A stretch of 64,000 nucleotides of DNA from Parasulfuritortus sp036391875. GTDB taxonomy: Bacteria; Pseudomonadota; Gammaproteobacteria; Burkholderiales; Thiobacillaceae. Made by a program: the position numbers and the translations under genes. How positions within the stretch are numbered: the first letter of the stretch is position 1; each line of letters begins with the position of its first letter. The stretch spans positions 1-64,000 of the forward strand of contig DASVZA010000036.1 in the NCBI GenBank assembly GCA_036391875.1, read 5' to 3'. Below, in pieces: positions 26,458 through 35,730 of the stretch. The notes below the pieces were generated by a model that saw only the letters and a program-made list of their open reading frames with translations, was not told the DNA's origin and made no database searches.

Positions 26458-27336
26458 ATGCACATCATCCTGATGTCCGAGCGCCTGGGACGCACGATTT
26501 CATTCCGGCTCGACCATCGCCACGGCCTGGCACTTTCCCTGTTTCTGTCCGGCGCGGTGGCCTGGGCCGCGTATCTCGGCTTTCATTTCGGCAGCGACAA
26601 CTCCCTGGCCGTCGGACCGCAGACGCAGACCGTCGCCCAGCAGCAAGGGCCCCGGCTCGATCAACTGGCACTCCGGGTGGGCGAACTGCAGGCCCGCCTG
26701 GCCCGGATCACCGACGTCGGCGAACGGGTGGCGAAAAAGGTCGGCGTTCCCCTCCCCGACCTGGCCCATGCCGCCGCGCCCGGCGAGGGCGGGCCGCTGA
26801 TCTCGGCCGACGCGCAACCGGCCAGTGCGGAGGAAGTCGCCCGCCTGCTGGACGGCCTGACCCGCCAGTTCGACCGCGAGTCCGATCGGCTGACGGTGCT
26901 GGACACCGAACTGCTCACCCGTCAGGCCCGCCTCGGCCATCTGCCCATGGACCGGCCGGTTCTGGACGGCTACGTCTCATCGCCCTTTGGCGTCCGCCCC
27001 GACCCCTTCACCGGCAAGCTGGCCCGCCATGAAGGACTGGACTTTTCCGACCGGATCGGCGCCCCCATCCACGCCGCCGAAAGCGGCATCGTCATCACCG
27101 CGCGGCTTTCGCCGGACTACGGCAACGAGGTCGAAATCGATCACGGCAACGGTCTGGTCACCCGCTATGGCCACTGTTCCCGTCTTCTGGTCAAGGAAGG
27201 CGACATGGTGAAGCGCGGCCAGGAAATAGCCGAAGTCGGCTCCACCGGCCGTTCCACCGGCCCCCACGTCCATTTCGAAGTACGCAAGGACGGGGTCGCA
27301 GTGAACCCCGTGCTGTACCTGTCCCGCCGGGACTGA
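26458..27336 (+). CDS. M23 family metallopeptidase, 292 aa
   Basis: A short cytoplasmic start and one membrane helix (about 22-42) anchor a periplasmic coiled coil and a C-terminal LytM domain. The zinc site is HEGLDF (His and Asp) plus HVHFEVR near the end. RYGHCS also fits the family. It likely cuts, or positions enzymes that cut, peptidoglycan cross-bridges. Homologues beside bactofilins (such as LmdC in Hyphomonas) work with the filament, and this layout is the same here. The zinc ligands look intact, so it is probably active. Confidence 0.9.
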   Translation: MHIILMSERLGRTISFRLDHRHGLALSLFLSGAVAWAAYLGFHFGSDNSLAVGPQTQTVAQQQGPRLDQLALRVGELQARLARITDVGERVAKKVGVPLPDLAHAAAPGEGGPLISADAQPASAEEVARLLDGLTRQFDRESDRLTVLDTELLTRQARLGHLPMDRPVLDGYVSSPFGVRPDPFTGKLARHEGLDFSDRIGAPIHAAESGIVITARLSPDYGNEVEIDHGNGLVTRYGHCSRLLVKEGDMVKRGQEIAEVGSTGRSTGPHVHFEVRKDGVAVNPVLYLSRRD

Positions 27337-27337
27337 C

Positions 27338-27625
27338 TCAGGACTTGTTGCGCTGGGATTCCTCATAGAGGGAAGGCGTGACCCTGGCCGAAGCCAGGTA
27401 CTCCCGGATGTGCTTGATCTCCTGGCGGCCGCACGAACTGCTGTGATGCGGCCGATGCAGGATGCCTTCGACGCCGTTCAGCTCGACCCGGATGCGCGAT
27501 CCCGGCAGGGTTTCCATCTCCGCCCCCAGGTGCGTCAGCAGCGACTCGACGTCCCGCCAATGGACGTTGACGTTGATCGGGTCCTGGAACAGGGTTTGCA
27601 GCAGGTGTTCGTGTTTATGGCTCAT
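27338..27625 (-). CDS. HicA-like double-stranded RNA-binding-fold protein, 95 aa
   Basis: The sequence WRDVESLLTHLGAEMETLPGSRIRVELNG, followed by a histidine-rich HHSS turn and IKHIREYLASA, fits the small HicA fold. HicA toxins use the His of a GSH motif for RNA cleavage; here the triplet reads GSR, so the catalytic His is missing. No HicB partner lies beside it. It may be a domesticated, inactive relative. It converges on the M23 gene. Family assignment is moderate. Confidence 0.5.
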   Translation of the reverse strand: MSHKHEHLLQTLFQDPINVNVHWRDVESLLTHLGAEMETLPGSRIRVELNGVEGILHRPHHSSSCGRQEIKHIREYLASARVTPSLYEESQRNKS

Positions 27626-27782
27626 GACCGGTCTCCAGCTTGATCTACTAACAGCTTATGCCATCGGGCGGGGCCGGCAACCGGCACTGTCGACGTTGCA
27701 CCACAACCGGATCCGTGAATTGTGCAAAACCACAAAAACAGCAAGGAAAAACCTCACCCCGGTGCTAGATTGAAAGCACATT

Positions 27783-27800
27783 CCCAGGCGTTCGCCTGGG
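27783..27800 (+). promoter_or_regulatory. Leader hairpin before the exopolysaccharide operon
   Basis: CCCAGGCG at 27783-27790 and CGCCTGGG at 27793-27800 are perfectly complementary (in practice a 7-bp stem with a GTTC tetraloop). The hairpin ends a few bases before the AGGGGA ribosome binding site of the first gene. It may affect translation or mRNA stability. Confidence 0.45.
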
Positions 27801-27816
27801 CATAAGGGGAATCCAG

Positions 27817-29100
27817 ATGAGTCAAAAGATTGCGGTCATAGGCCTCGGCTATGTCGGCCTGCCGCTCGCTATGGCCTTCGGCAGACACTTCGAGACGATC
27901 GGTTTCGACACCTCCGAGCGTCTGGTCGAAAAGTGCCTCCAGCGCCAGGATCCGCACGGCGATCTCGCCCCGGACGATTTCGAACTGGCCACCCGGCTGA
28001 CGTTCACCCAATCGCCCGAAGCGCTGCGCGACGCCGACATCATCATCATCGCCGTGCCGACTCCGGTGGACATCGCCCATCGACCCGATTTCGAGCCGCT
28101 CATCTCGGCCAGCCGGGAAGCCGGCCAATTCATGAAGCGCGGTGCGCTGGTGGTATACGAATCCACCGTCTATCCGGGTGCGACCGAGGAGGTCTGCATC
28201 CCCGAACTGGAACGTACGTCCGGCATGAAATGGCTGCAGGACTTCAACGTCGGCTATTCGCCGGAACGGATCAATCCCGGTGACCACGAACACACCCTGA
28301 CCGAGGTCATGAAGATCGTCTCGGGCGACACCCCCGAGACTCTGGAACGGATCGCCCGGGTATACGGCACGATCATCACCAAGGGCGTCTATCGGGCCTC
28401 ATCGATCAAGGTCGCCGAAGCCGCCAAGGTGATCGAGAACACCCAGCGCGACCTGAACATCGCCCTGATGAATGAACTCGCCCTGCTCTTCCATCGCCTC
28501 GGCATCGATACTACGGAAGTGCTGGAGGCGGCCGGCACGAAATGGAATTTCCTGCCCTTCCGCCCCGGCCTGGTCGGCGGCCACTGCATCGGCGTCGATC
28601 CTTATTACCTGACCTACAAGGCCGAAACCGTGCGCTACTACCCCGAGGTCATCCTGGCCGGGCGCCGGATCAACGACCACATGGGCAAGTTCGTCGGCGA
28701 GCAGACCGTCAAGCACATCATCCAGGCCGGCCTGGGACTCAAGGGCGCCGCCGTACACGTGCTGGGCCTGACCTTCAAGGAAAACTGTCCGGACCTGCGC
28801 AACAGCCGCGTCATCGACATCATCCACGAACTGCAAAGCTACGGAGTCGAAGTGTACGTGCACGATCCGGTGGCCGAGCCGGAAGAAGCTCTGCGGGAAT
28901 ACGGCGTGCACCTGACGACTTGGGAAGACCTGCCGGTCGCGCAGGCGATCGTCGTGGCCGTATCCCATCGCGAATTCCTGGAACGCCCGCTTGCCGATTA
29001 CCGGGCGAAACTGACCGACGGCGCGATATTCATGGACGTGAAGGCCGGATTCGACCCAGCCATGTTGCGCAAGCTCGGCTTCGTGGTCTGGCGGCTGTAG
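27817..29100 (+). CDS. Nucleotide-sugar dehydrogenase (TviB/WbpO type), 427 aa
   Basis: The enzyme oxidises the C6 of a UDP-sugar to a uronate with two NAD. The Rossmann motif is VIGLGYVGLP at residues 7-16. The catalytic Cys is Cys257 in GGHCIGVDPYYL. The stretch IENTQRDLNIALMNELALLF and GTKWNFLPFRPG matches the TviB/WbpO/WbpA branch, which acts on UDP-GlcNAc or UDP-GalNAc, rather than UDP-glucose dehydrogenase. It is first in the polysaccharide operon, 24 bases before glmS. Predicted product: a UDP-N-acetylhexosaminuronate. Confidence 0.88.
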   Translation: MSQKIAVIGLGYVGLPLAMAFGRHFETIGFDTSERLVEKCLQRQDPHGDLAPDDFELATRLTFTQSPEALRDADIIIIAVPTPVDIAHRPDFEPLISASREAGQFMKRGALVVYESTVYPGATEEVCIPELERTSGMKWLQDFNVGYSPERINPGDHEHTLTEVMKIVSGDTPETLERIARVYGTIITKGVYRASSIKVAEAAKVIENTQRDLNIALMNELALLFHRLGIDTTEVLEAAGTKWNFLPFRPGLVGGHCIGVDPYYLTYKAETVRYYPEVILAGRRINDHMGKFVGEQTVKHIIQAGLGLKGAAVHVLGLTFKENCPDLRNSRVIDIIHELQSYGVEVYVHDPVAEPEEALREYGVHLTTWEDLPVAQAIVVAVSHREFLERPLADYRAKLTDGAIFMDVKAGFDPAMLRKLGFVVWRL

Positions 29101-29124
29101 CCGCCGCTTAAAAGGGCATCGGCC

Positions 29125-30954
29125 ATGTGCGGCATCATCGGCGGCGTCTCGACGAGGAACGTAGTGCCCATCCTGCTGGACGGTCTCGGCCGGCTGGAAT
29201 ACCGGGGTTACGACTCGGCCGGCCTGGCCGTGGTCGCCAACGGCCTCGATCATGCCCGGGTCGGCGGTCGGGTGCGTGAACTGCGCCAGCGCGTCGCCGC
29301 CGCCGGCCTGCACGGCATGACCGGCATCGCCCACACGCGCTGGGCGACCCACGGCGCGCCGACCGAACGCAACGCCCATCCGCACATCAGCCGGGGCCTG
29401 ATCGGCGTGGTCCACAACGGCATCATCGAGAACTATCTGGCCCTGCGCGCGAAACTGGAAACGGCCGGTTACCGCTTCGATTCGGAAACCGACACCGAGG
29501 CCATCGCCCATCTGATCCATCGCGACTATCTGGCCAACGGCGGCGATCTGGCCGCGGCCGTCCGCTCGGCCAGCGGGGAACTGGAAGGCACCTACGCCAT
29601 CGCCGTGATCGCGGCCGACCGCCCAGGCCAACTGGTCGGCGCCCGGCGGGGCAGCCCGCTGGTGGTCGGCTTCGGCGACGGAGAGCACCTCCTTGCCTCG
29701 GATGTCTATGCCCTGCTGCCCTTCACCCGGCGCTTCAGCTATCTGGAAGACGGGGACATCGCGGATTTGCGCACGGCCGGTTGCCGCATCCTGGCCGGCG
29801 ACGGCCGGACGGTCGAGCGCCCGATCCATCTCAGTGAACTGGTCGGGGACGACGCCGACCTCGGCGACTACCGGCATTACATGCTCAAGGAGATCCACGA
29901 GCAGCCGCGCGCCATCGCGAGCACGATTTCGGCCTTTACCCCGGCATTCGAGGCAGATGTATTCGGTGCCGGTGCCGGGCGGGCGTTCAGCGAAGCCAAG
30001 CGGGTCGGCATCGTGGCCTGCGGCACCAGCTATCACGCCGGCCTGATCGCCCGGCACTGGATCGAGAACCTGGCCGACATGCCCTGCGAGGTCGACATCG
30101 CCAGCGAGTTCCGCTACCGCTCCGGGCACATCGACGGCAAGGATACGCTGCTGGTGCTGATCTCCCAGTCAGGCGAGACGGCGGATACCCTGGGCGCCTT
30201 GAAACATGCCAGGGAGCGCGGAATCGAACACTTCCTGGCCATCTGCAACGTGCCGGAAAGCTCGCTTGCCCGGCAGTCCGACATGCGTTTCATGACCCGT
30301 GCCGGCCCCGAAATCGGCGTCGCCTCGACCAAAGCGTTCACCACCCAGCTGGCTAGCCTGTATGCGCTGGCAGTCAGCCTGGCCCTGGCCCGCGGCCGGA
30401 TCGACGCCGGTCAGGCGCGGCAGCATTACGAACGCCTGTATCGGCTGCCCGACCTGGTCGCCGACGTACTGAAACTGGAGCCGGCCCTGGCCGGACTGGC
30501 CAGGCACTTCCTGACCAGCCGGCACGCCTTCTACCTCGGTCGGGGCATGCATTACCCGGTGGCCATGGAAGGCGCCCTGAAACTGAAGGAAATTTCATAC
30601 ATCCACGCCGAGGCCTACCCGGCGGGAGAGCTGAAGCACGGTCCGCTGGCCCTGGTCGACCAGGACATGCCGGTGGTGGCAGTGGTACCCAAGGACGCCC
30701 TGGTCGACAAGATGAAATCGAACATGCAGGAAGTCAGGGCCCGCGGCGGCCAGCTGTTCGTGTTCGCCGACCGGGCCAGCGCAATGGACGACCGGGATCA
30801 CGACCACCTCATCCTGCTGCCCGGCAGTTACGGCGACCTGAGTCCGGCGGTGTACGCCGTTCCGCTGCAATTGCTGGCTTATCACGCAGCCGTCCTGCGC
30901 GGGAACGACGTCGACAAGCCGCGCAATCTGGCGAAATCTGTTACTGTTGAATAA
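29125..30954 (+). CDS. glmS: Glutamine--fructose-6-phosphate aminotransferase
   Basis: GlmS makes glucosamine-6-phosphate, the entry to UDP-GlcNAc. The protein begins MCGIIGG with the glutaminase nucleophile Cys2. The two SIS sugar-isomerase domains show SQSGETADTLGALK and STKAFTTQL, and the C-terminus KPRNLAKSVTVE is canonical. It is full length at 609 residues. Its place inside the polysaccharide operon suggests a dedicated copy that raises amino-sugar supply; whether a second glmS exists elsewhere cannot be seen. No glmS ribozyme is expected or seen upstream. Confidence 0.96.
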   Translation: MCGIIGGVSTRNVVPILLDGLGRLEYRGYDSAGLAVVANGLDHARVGGRVRELRQRVAAAGLHGMTGIAHTRWATHGAPTERNAHPHISRGLIGVVHNGIIENYLALRAKLETAGYRFDSETDTEAIAHLIHRDYLANGGDLAAAVRSASGELEGTYAIAVIAADRPGQLVGARRGSPLVVGFGDGEHLLASDVYALLPFTRRFSYLEDGDIADLRTAGCRILAGDGRTVERPIHLSELVGDDADLGDYRHYMLKEIHEQPRAIASTISAFTPAFEADVFGAGAGRAFSEAKRVGIVACGTSYHAGLIARHWIENLADMPCEVDIASEFRYRSGHIDGKDTLLVLISQSGETADTLGALKHARERGIEHFLAICNVPESSLARQSDMRFMTRAGPEIGVASTKAFTTQLASLYALAVSLALARGRIDAGQARQHYERLYRLPDLVADVLKLEPALAGLARHFLTSRHAFYLGRGMHYPVAMEGALKLKEISYIHAEAYPAGELKHGPLALVDQDMPVVAVVPKDALVDKMKSNMQEVRARGGQLFVFADRASAMDDRDHDHLILLPGSYGDLSPAVYAVPLQLLAYHAAVLRGNDVDKPRNLAKSVTVE

Positions 30955-30973
30955 CCATCTGAAAGGAAGCGGC

Positions 30974-31954
30974 ATGCATGTTCTGGTAACGGGTGGCGCC
31001 GGGTTCATCGGCTCCCATCTGGCGGAATACCACCTGAACAAGGGGGATGCCGTCCATGTGGTGGACAACCTCAGCACCGGCCGGCTGGAAAATATCGCGC
31101 CCTTCCTCGAATACCCCAAGTTCCGCTTCGACGAAGCCGACATCCTGACCTGGGGCGGACTGGACAAGGCCACTACCTGGGCCGACCGGATCTACCACAT
31201 GGCTGCCGTGGTGGGCGTGTTCCGCGTGCTGGAAGACCCGATCCGGGTCTTGGCCACCAACATCGCCGGCACCGAACGCCTGTTGCGCATGGCCTCGGCC
31301 GGCCATTGGAAACCGCAGATCGTCATCGCCTCCTCCTCCGAAGTCTACGGCCCGACCGGCGGCGACTCGCTGCGCGAGGATGACACGCTCTATGTCCAAT
31401 CCGGTGCCAAATCGCGCTGGAACTACGCCATCAGCAAGCTTGCCGACGAGGCCCACGGCCTGTCCTACGCCCGCCAGTACGAGATACCGGTCTGCATCGC
31501 CCGCCTGTTCAATACGGTCGGTCCACGTCAGACCGGCCGCTACGGCATGGTCGTGCCGCGCTTCGTCGAGCAGGCGCTGCGCGACGAGCCGATCACCATC
31601 TTCGGCGGCGGCGAACAGACCCGCTCGTTCTGCGACGTGCGCGATACCGCTGCCGCCCTCTCGCTTCTGGCCGGCACACCGGAGGCGAGCGGCGAGATCG
31701 TCAATGTCGGCAACAACCGCGAAATCACGATCAACGGTCTGGCCGACCTGGTCTGCCAGCGGGCAGGGAAAGACATGGTCGGCCGTAGGCATATGAGCTA
31801 TATCGAAGCGTACGGACAACAATACGACGACATCTTGCGCCGCAGACCTTCCTTGGAAAAACTGATCAGCCTGACCGGCTTCCAGCATCAATGGCGGCTT
31901 GAAGACACATTAGACGAACTGATTGCTCATTACAGGGAAAGGCAGGACACATAA
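30974..31954 (+). CDS. Extended SDR: NAD-dependent sugar epimerase/dehydratase/decarboxylase, 326 aa
   Basis: The NAD motif is TGGAGFIGSH at residues 6-15, and the catalytic SSSEVYG and YxxxK (WNYAISK) are present. LFNTVGPRQTGRYGMVVPRF is shared with UDP-glucuronate decarboxylase-like and epimerase-like members, so the exact reaction is open. Options are C4 epimerisation of UDP-GlcNAc/GlcNAcA or decarboxylation to a pentose. GAAAGGAAG precedes the ATG at 30974. The glycosyltransferase start overlaps its final base region (stop at 31952-31954, next ATG at 31954). Confidence 0.8.
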   Translation: MHVLVTGGAGFIGSHLAEYHLNKGDAVHVVDNLSTGRLENIAPFLEYPKFRFDEADILTWGGLDKATTWADRIYHMAAVVGVFRVLEDPIRVLATNIAGTERLLRMASAGHWKPQIVIASSSEVYGPTGGDSLREDDTLYVQSGAKSRWNYAISKLADEAHGLSYARQYEIPVCIARLFNTVGPRQTGRYGMVVPRFVEQALRDEPITIFGGGEQTRSFCDVRDTAAALSLLAGTPEASGEIVNVGNNREITINGLADLVCQRAGKDMVGRRHMSYIEAYGQQYDDILRRRPSLEKLISLTGFQHQWRLEDTLDELIAHYRERQDT

Positions 31955-33330
31955 TGGCAAGCTTATCTCCCTTCCTCATCAGCCCGAACACCATTCTCAG
32001 CGTATTGGGCCTGGTCCACGGCGAGGACAAGACCGTTCCCACCCCGGCCGAGGACTGGCGCACGGCGACGGTCACGGTGGTCATCCCTTGTCTCAACGAG
32101 GAGGCCAACATCGCCCTCTGCCTCGAGTCCATCGCCCGGCAGACCCGGAAACCGGAGAAGATCGTCCTGGTCGACGACGGCAGCACCGACCACACCATCG
32201 AGTACGCCCAGGAGTTCTGCCAGACCAACGGCATGGAGGTCGAGATCATCCACCGCAAGGCGCCGATCGGCAAAACGCCCACCCTCAAGCGCCAGGCCCG
32301 CGAATACCATTCCGACGTGGAATTCATCCTGGACGGCGACACCATGCTGGAGTCGGACAACTACATCGACCGGGTGGTCGAGGAGTTGTACAAGGGCAAG
32401 GGCATTGCCTCGGCCTGCGGCACCATCCTGCCGCTGCGCGACCGCGACCGGCGCAATCAGCTCCAAGAACCGCGGCTGCACAAGTTCCTCGAGCGCTACC
32501 CCGATGCGCCGATCTACCCCAAGGTCAACCTGGAGCATCACCTCCAGCAGGGCCTGACCAACCTCTACCGCGAAGTGCTTTACATGCTGCTGCAGCGCTT
32601 CATCTACCGCGGCCAGATGGTCTTCTTCGGCAGCATCCTGAACCCAGTCGGCTGCGCAGTGGCCTACCGGCGCAACTACCTGGAGAACCTGTTCGCCAAG
32701 TACGAGCCGATCCTGGGCGACGACCTGACCAACTCGGAGGACATCTTCATCGGCTTCGCCATGCTCGACCAGGGCTTCCGCAACATCCAGCTGACCGACG
32801 TCATCGCCCGTTCCCAGGAACCCGAAGCGAGCCGACTGCCGAAGCAGGTCTACATGTGGTCGTCCTCCTTCCTGCAGACCTGCTACTACTTCGACGAACT
32901 GATGCGCAGCCCGTTCAAGGCCTTCAAGCGCTACCGCAAGGAAAAATCGGTACCGGCCGACATCCTGGAGAAGCGCAAGGTCAAGGAGCAGTATCGACAG
33001 CCCTTCGGCGACGACTACACCCGCCAATACGGCCGGCCGATCGGCTGGGTCATGTTCCTGTCGGCCTTCGAGAAGGTCTCGTTCCCGACCGTGTTCCTGA
33101 TCCTCATGCTGCTCGGCATGTGGGAAGTACTGGGTATCACCCTACTGGCCGAGAGCCTGGTTTCCCTGATCGCGCTGACCGCGTCGGCCAAGGGCTACCG
33201 CTGGGAATTCCTGTTCAAGGGTATCCTGCTGACGCCGGTGCGTTACATGGTGATCCTGTTCGATTTCTTCACGATGCTGCGTTTCGCGGCTGACGTCTGG
33301 ATTTTCAAAAACACAAGGTGGCGCAAATGA
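31954..33330 (+). CDS. Family 2 processive glycosyltransferase (polysaccharide synthase), 458 aa
   Basis: The GT-A domain starts with TVTVVIPCLNEEANIALCLE and VLVDDGSTD. The metal-binding DGD is at 127-129 and the catalytic-base region is SED at 261-263. The product-binding QxxRW motif of cellulose, hyaluronan and PgaC synthases appears as Gln-Val-Tyr-Met-Trp (298-302), with Met for Arg. About three hydrophobic helices follow (about 340-460); there is no N-terminal membrane pair and no PilZ domain. It probably polymerises and starts export of the chain. The next gene overlaps its stop by ATGA. Confidence 0.85.
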   Translation: MASLSPFLISPNTILSVLGLVHGEDKTVPTPAEDWRTATVTVVIPCLNEEANIALCLESIARQTRKPEKIVLVDDGSTDHTIEYAQEFCQTNGMEVEIIHRKAPIGKTPTLKRQAREYHSDVEFILDGDTMLESDNYIDRVVEELYKGKGIASACGTILPLRDRDRRNQLQEPRLHKFLERYPDAPIYPKVNLEHHLQQGLTNLYREVLYMLLQRFIYRGQMVFFGSILNPVGCAVAYRRNYLENLFAKYEPILGDDLTNSEDIFIGFAMLDQGFRNIQLTDVIARSQEPEASRLPKQVYMWSSSFLQTCYYFDELMRSPFKAFKRYRKEKSVPADILEKRKVKEQYRQPFGDDYTRQYGRPIGWVMFLSAFEKVSFPTVFLILMLLGMWEVLGITLLAESLVSLIALTASAKGYRWEFLFKGILLTPVRYMVILFDFFTMLRFAADVWIFKNTRWRK

Positions 33331-35645
33331 AGCGGCGTTTGGTATTCGCATTGGCTTTTTGCTCGAACGTAGGCCTGGCCGTGGCGGCCCCGGCCGTCCC
33401 GGATGCCGGTTTGCGCGCCGAGATGCAGGGCCAGTGGCCGGAAGCGGTCGAGGTCTACCTGCAGGCGCTCAAGGCCGACCCGGCCCAGGCCAACCTGTGG
33501 GAGCGCATTGCCGACATCCGCGCCACCCGCCTGAAGGACCCGGCCGGCGCCGAGCAGGCCCTGAAGGAAGCGGTGAAATACGCACCCGACGACGCCAGAC
33601 TGTACTCGAAGCTGTCGCAGGCCTGCGCCGCCGCGCAGGACGGGCCGAGCGCGCTCGCCGCCATCAACCGGGCGATCGAACTGGAGCCCCGCAACGTCGA
33701 CTACCTGCGCGCCCGGGGCAACATCGCCACCTGGACCAACGACTATGCCCTGGCCGAGAAGAGCTTCGATGCGGCCCTGGCCATCGCACCGAACGACGTC
33801 GACTCCATCCTCGGCGCTGCACGGGCCGCCTCGCGCAGCGGCAACCGCGACGCCGCCGTGCCGCGCTACCTCGCCTATCTGAAACAGCGCCCGCAGGACA
33901 AGGTCGTCATGCTCGAGTACATGGAACTCGAGGCCGAGCGCGGCAACACCAAGGCGGTCCGGGAATACGACGCCATCTATCGCCAGCGCTTCGGCACCGA
34001 TCCCCAATACTGGCTGGCCATGGCCGACATCTACGAACTGGACGAGGACAACGCCGCTGCCGCCGCCGCGATCGAGCAGGCGACCAAGAACGCGCCGAAC
34101 GATGCCGAGCTGTACTACCGCCTGTCGCAGACCTACCCCGAGAGCCAGGCCAAGCAAGCCGCCGCGGCCATCGACCGCGCCGTGGAACTGGATCCTAAGA
34201 ACCTGGAATACCTGCGTACCCGCGCCGACATGGCCTCGGAACGCGGCGACTATCCCATGGCCCTGGACAGCTACCAGCGCATCCTCGCTATCGCCCCGGA
34301 CGACGCCGGCGCCATGCTGGGCATCGCCCGCGTGCAGTACTGGCGCGGCAAGCTGGACGCCTCCAAGAAGGCCTACCTCGCCTACTTGGCCAAGCACCCG
34401 AACGTGGCGGCGGCGCAGATGGAATACGTAGTCGTGCTGACCGAGTTGGGCGACTACGCCCAGGCCATGGAGCGGCTGGAGGACTACCGCAAGCAGTTCG
34501 GCGACACCGTCGACTACCGCAAGCAGAAGGCGCGCGTGCTGGCCTGGGCCGAACGGCCGACGCCGGCGCTCGGCATCGTCGCCGAGCTGGAGCCGAAGCT
34601 GCCCAACGACTACGAGCTCGGCTACACGCGCACCGTGGCGCTGAACTACGCCAACCGGCCGCGCGATGCCCTGGCCAGCCTGGCCGAGGTGACCAAGCTG
34701 CGGCCGAACGACCCCGAGACGGCCGACCTGGCCCGCTTCATCAAGACGCCGCTCCGTTCCAACGTGACGGCCAGCTACGGCTACAGTTCAGCCACCGACA
34801 ACATCCGCATCCAGACCCTGGGCCTGTCGGGCGAGTACGTGATCAACCCCGAGACCCGCATCTTCGGCGGCACCGACCGGCAGCGGATCAGCACCACGGC
34901 GGACAGCGGCTACCTCACGCCCTCGGGCGGCTCGGTCGTCAACTACGACCGCACCTGGATCGGCCTCAAGCACCGTGTCTCGCCCAAGCTCTCCCTGGAC
35001 GGCCAGGTCGGCGGCGGCCGGGCCTACGGCAGCAACACCTTCGTCTACGAGGTCGGCGCCGACTACCAGCCGTTCGACGAACTGGGCATGCGCCTGTCGC
35101 ATCGCCATGACCTGTTCGCCGTCTCGCCGCTGGCCGCCGCGCTGGGCATCAAGCAGAGCATCACGGCGCTCGACGGCACCTGGGCGCCCAACCTCCGCTA
35201 CACCGTCGACGGCCGCCTGGCCTATTCCACCTTCTCCGACGACAACACCCGCTGGGAGGCGGAACTGGCACCGCGCCGGGCCATACTGCGTACCCAGCTG
35301 CTCAACCTCGACCTCGGCATCAGCGGTCGTTGGTTCGGCTTCGACCAGGATCCGGACCACGGCTACTACGCCCCGTCGCTCTACCAGCGTTATGCCGTCA
35401 CGGCGTTCACCTACTGGAAGATCAACGACGACAACGGCATCAGCGTGGCCTTCAGCGCCGGCCCGTACAAGGACAACACCATGAGCGGCTTCCGCACCGG
35501 CGGCGACATCGTGGCGGAAGGCTATTTCGGCCTGTACCGGGACTGGTTCCTCGACGTGAAGGCCGGCCTGTCCCACTACGGCGGCGCCGCTACCGCGGGA
35601 TACGGCTCGCACTCGTTCGAGATCAGCCTGACCCGGCGTTTTTGA
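33327..35645 (+). CDS. TPR-repeat outer-membrane exopolysaccharide exporter (PgaA/BcsC-like), 772 aa
   Basis: A signal peptide ends near VAVAAP (about residue 21). About nine TPR-type repeats follow to roughly residue 470, with tell-tale YLQALKADPAQANLWERIADI and AAIDRAVELDPKNLEYLRTRA units. The last 290 residues are rich in alternating aromatic and polar strands and end EISLTRRF with a terminal Phe, the signature of an outer-membrane beta barrel. This matches PgaA, BcsC and AlgK/AlgE-type exporters, in which TPRs bind the polymer or its modifying enzymes. The ATG overlaps the synthase stop. Confidence 0.87.
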   Translation: MKRRLVFALAFCSNVGLAVAAPAVPDAGLRAEMQGQWPEAVEVYLQALKADPAQANLWERIADIRATRLKDPAGAEQALKEAVKYAPDDARLYSKLSQACAAAQDGPSALAAINRAIELEPRNVDYLRARGNIATWTNDYALAEKSFDAALAIAPNDVDSILGAARAASRSGNRDAAVPRYLAYLKQRPQDKVVMLEYMELEAERGNTKAVREYDAIYRQRFGTDPQYWLAMADIYELDEDNAAAAAAIEQATKNAPNDAELYYRLSQTYPESQAKQAAAAIDRAVELDPKNLEYLRTRADMASERGDYPMALDSYQRILAIAPDDAGAMLGIARVQYWRGKLDASKKAYLAYLAKHPNVAAAQMEYVVVLTELGDYAQAMERLEDYRKQFGDTVDYRKQKARVLAWAERPTPALGIVAELEPKLPNDYELGYTRTVALNYANRPRDALASLAEVTKLRPNDPETADLARFIKTPLRSNVTASYGYSSATDNIRIQTLGLSGEYVINPETRIFGGTDRQRISTTADSGYLTPSGGSVVNYDRTWIGLKHRVSPKLSLDGQVGGGRAYGSNTFVYEVGADYQPFDELGMRLSHRHDLFAVSPLAAALGIKQSITALDGTWAPNLRYTVDGRLAYSTFSDDNTRWEAELAPRRAILRTQLLNLDLGISGRWFGFDQDPDHGYYAPSLYQRYAVTAFTYWKINDDNGISVAFSAGPYKDNTMSGFRTGGDIVAEGYFGLYRDWFLDVKAGLSHYGGAATAGYGSHSFEISLTRRF

Positions 35646-35730
35646 GCCTAGCGGCGGGCTCCAGACAGCCCGCCGTGAACGGATTCGCCGAATCGGCGCC
35701 AACAGGCCAGTCCGGCGAAAGGATGGAGAC

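Noticed and set aside
27687..27706. Sigma-54-like GGCAC...TTGCA before the polysaccharide operon
   Set aside because: The distance between the GG and GC pairs is about 3 bases too long for a working -24/-12 promoter.
28399..30129. 576-codon open frame antisense to the nucleotide-sugar dehydrogenase and glmS
   Set aside because: It spans two clear genes on the other strand and shows the same shadow composition.
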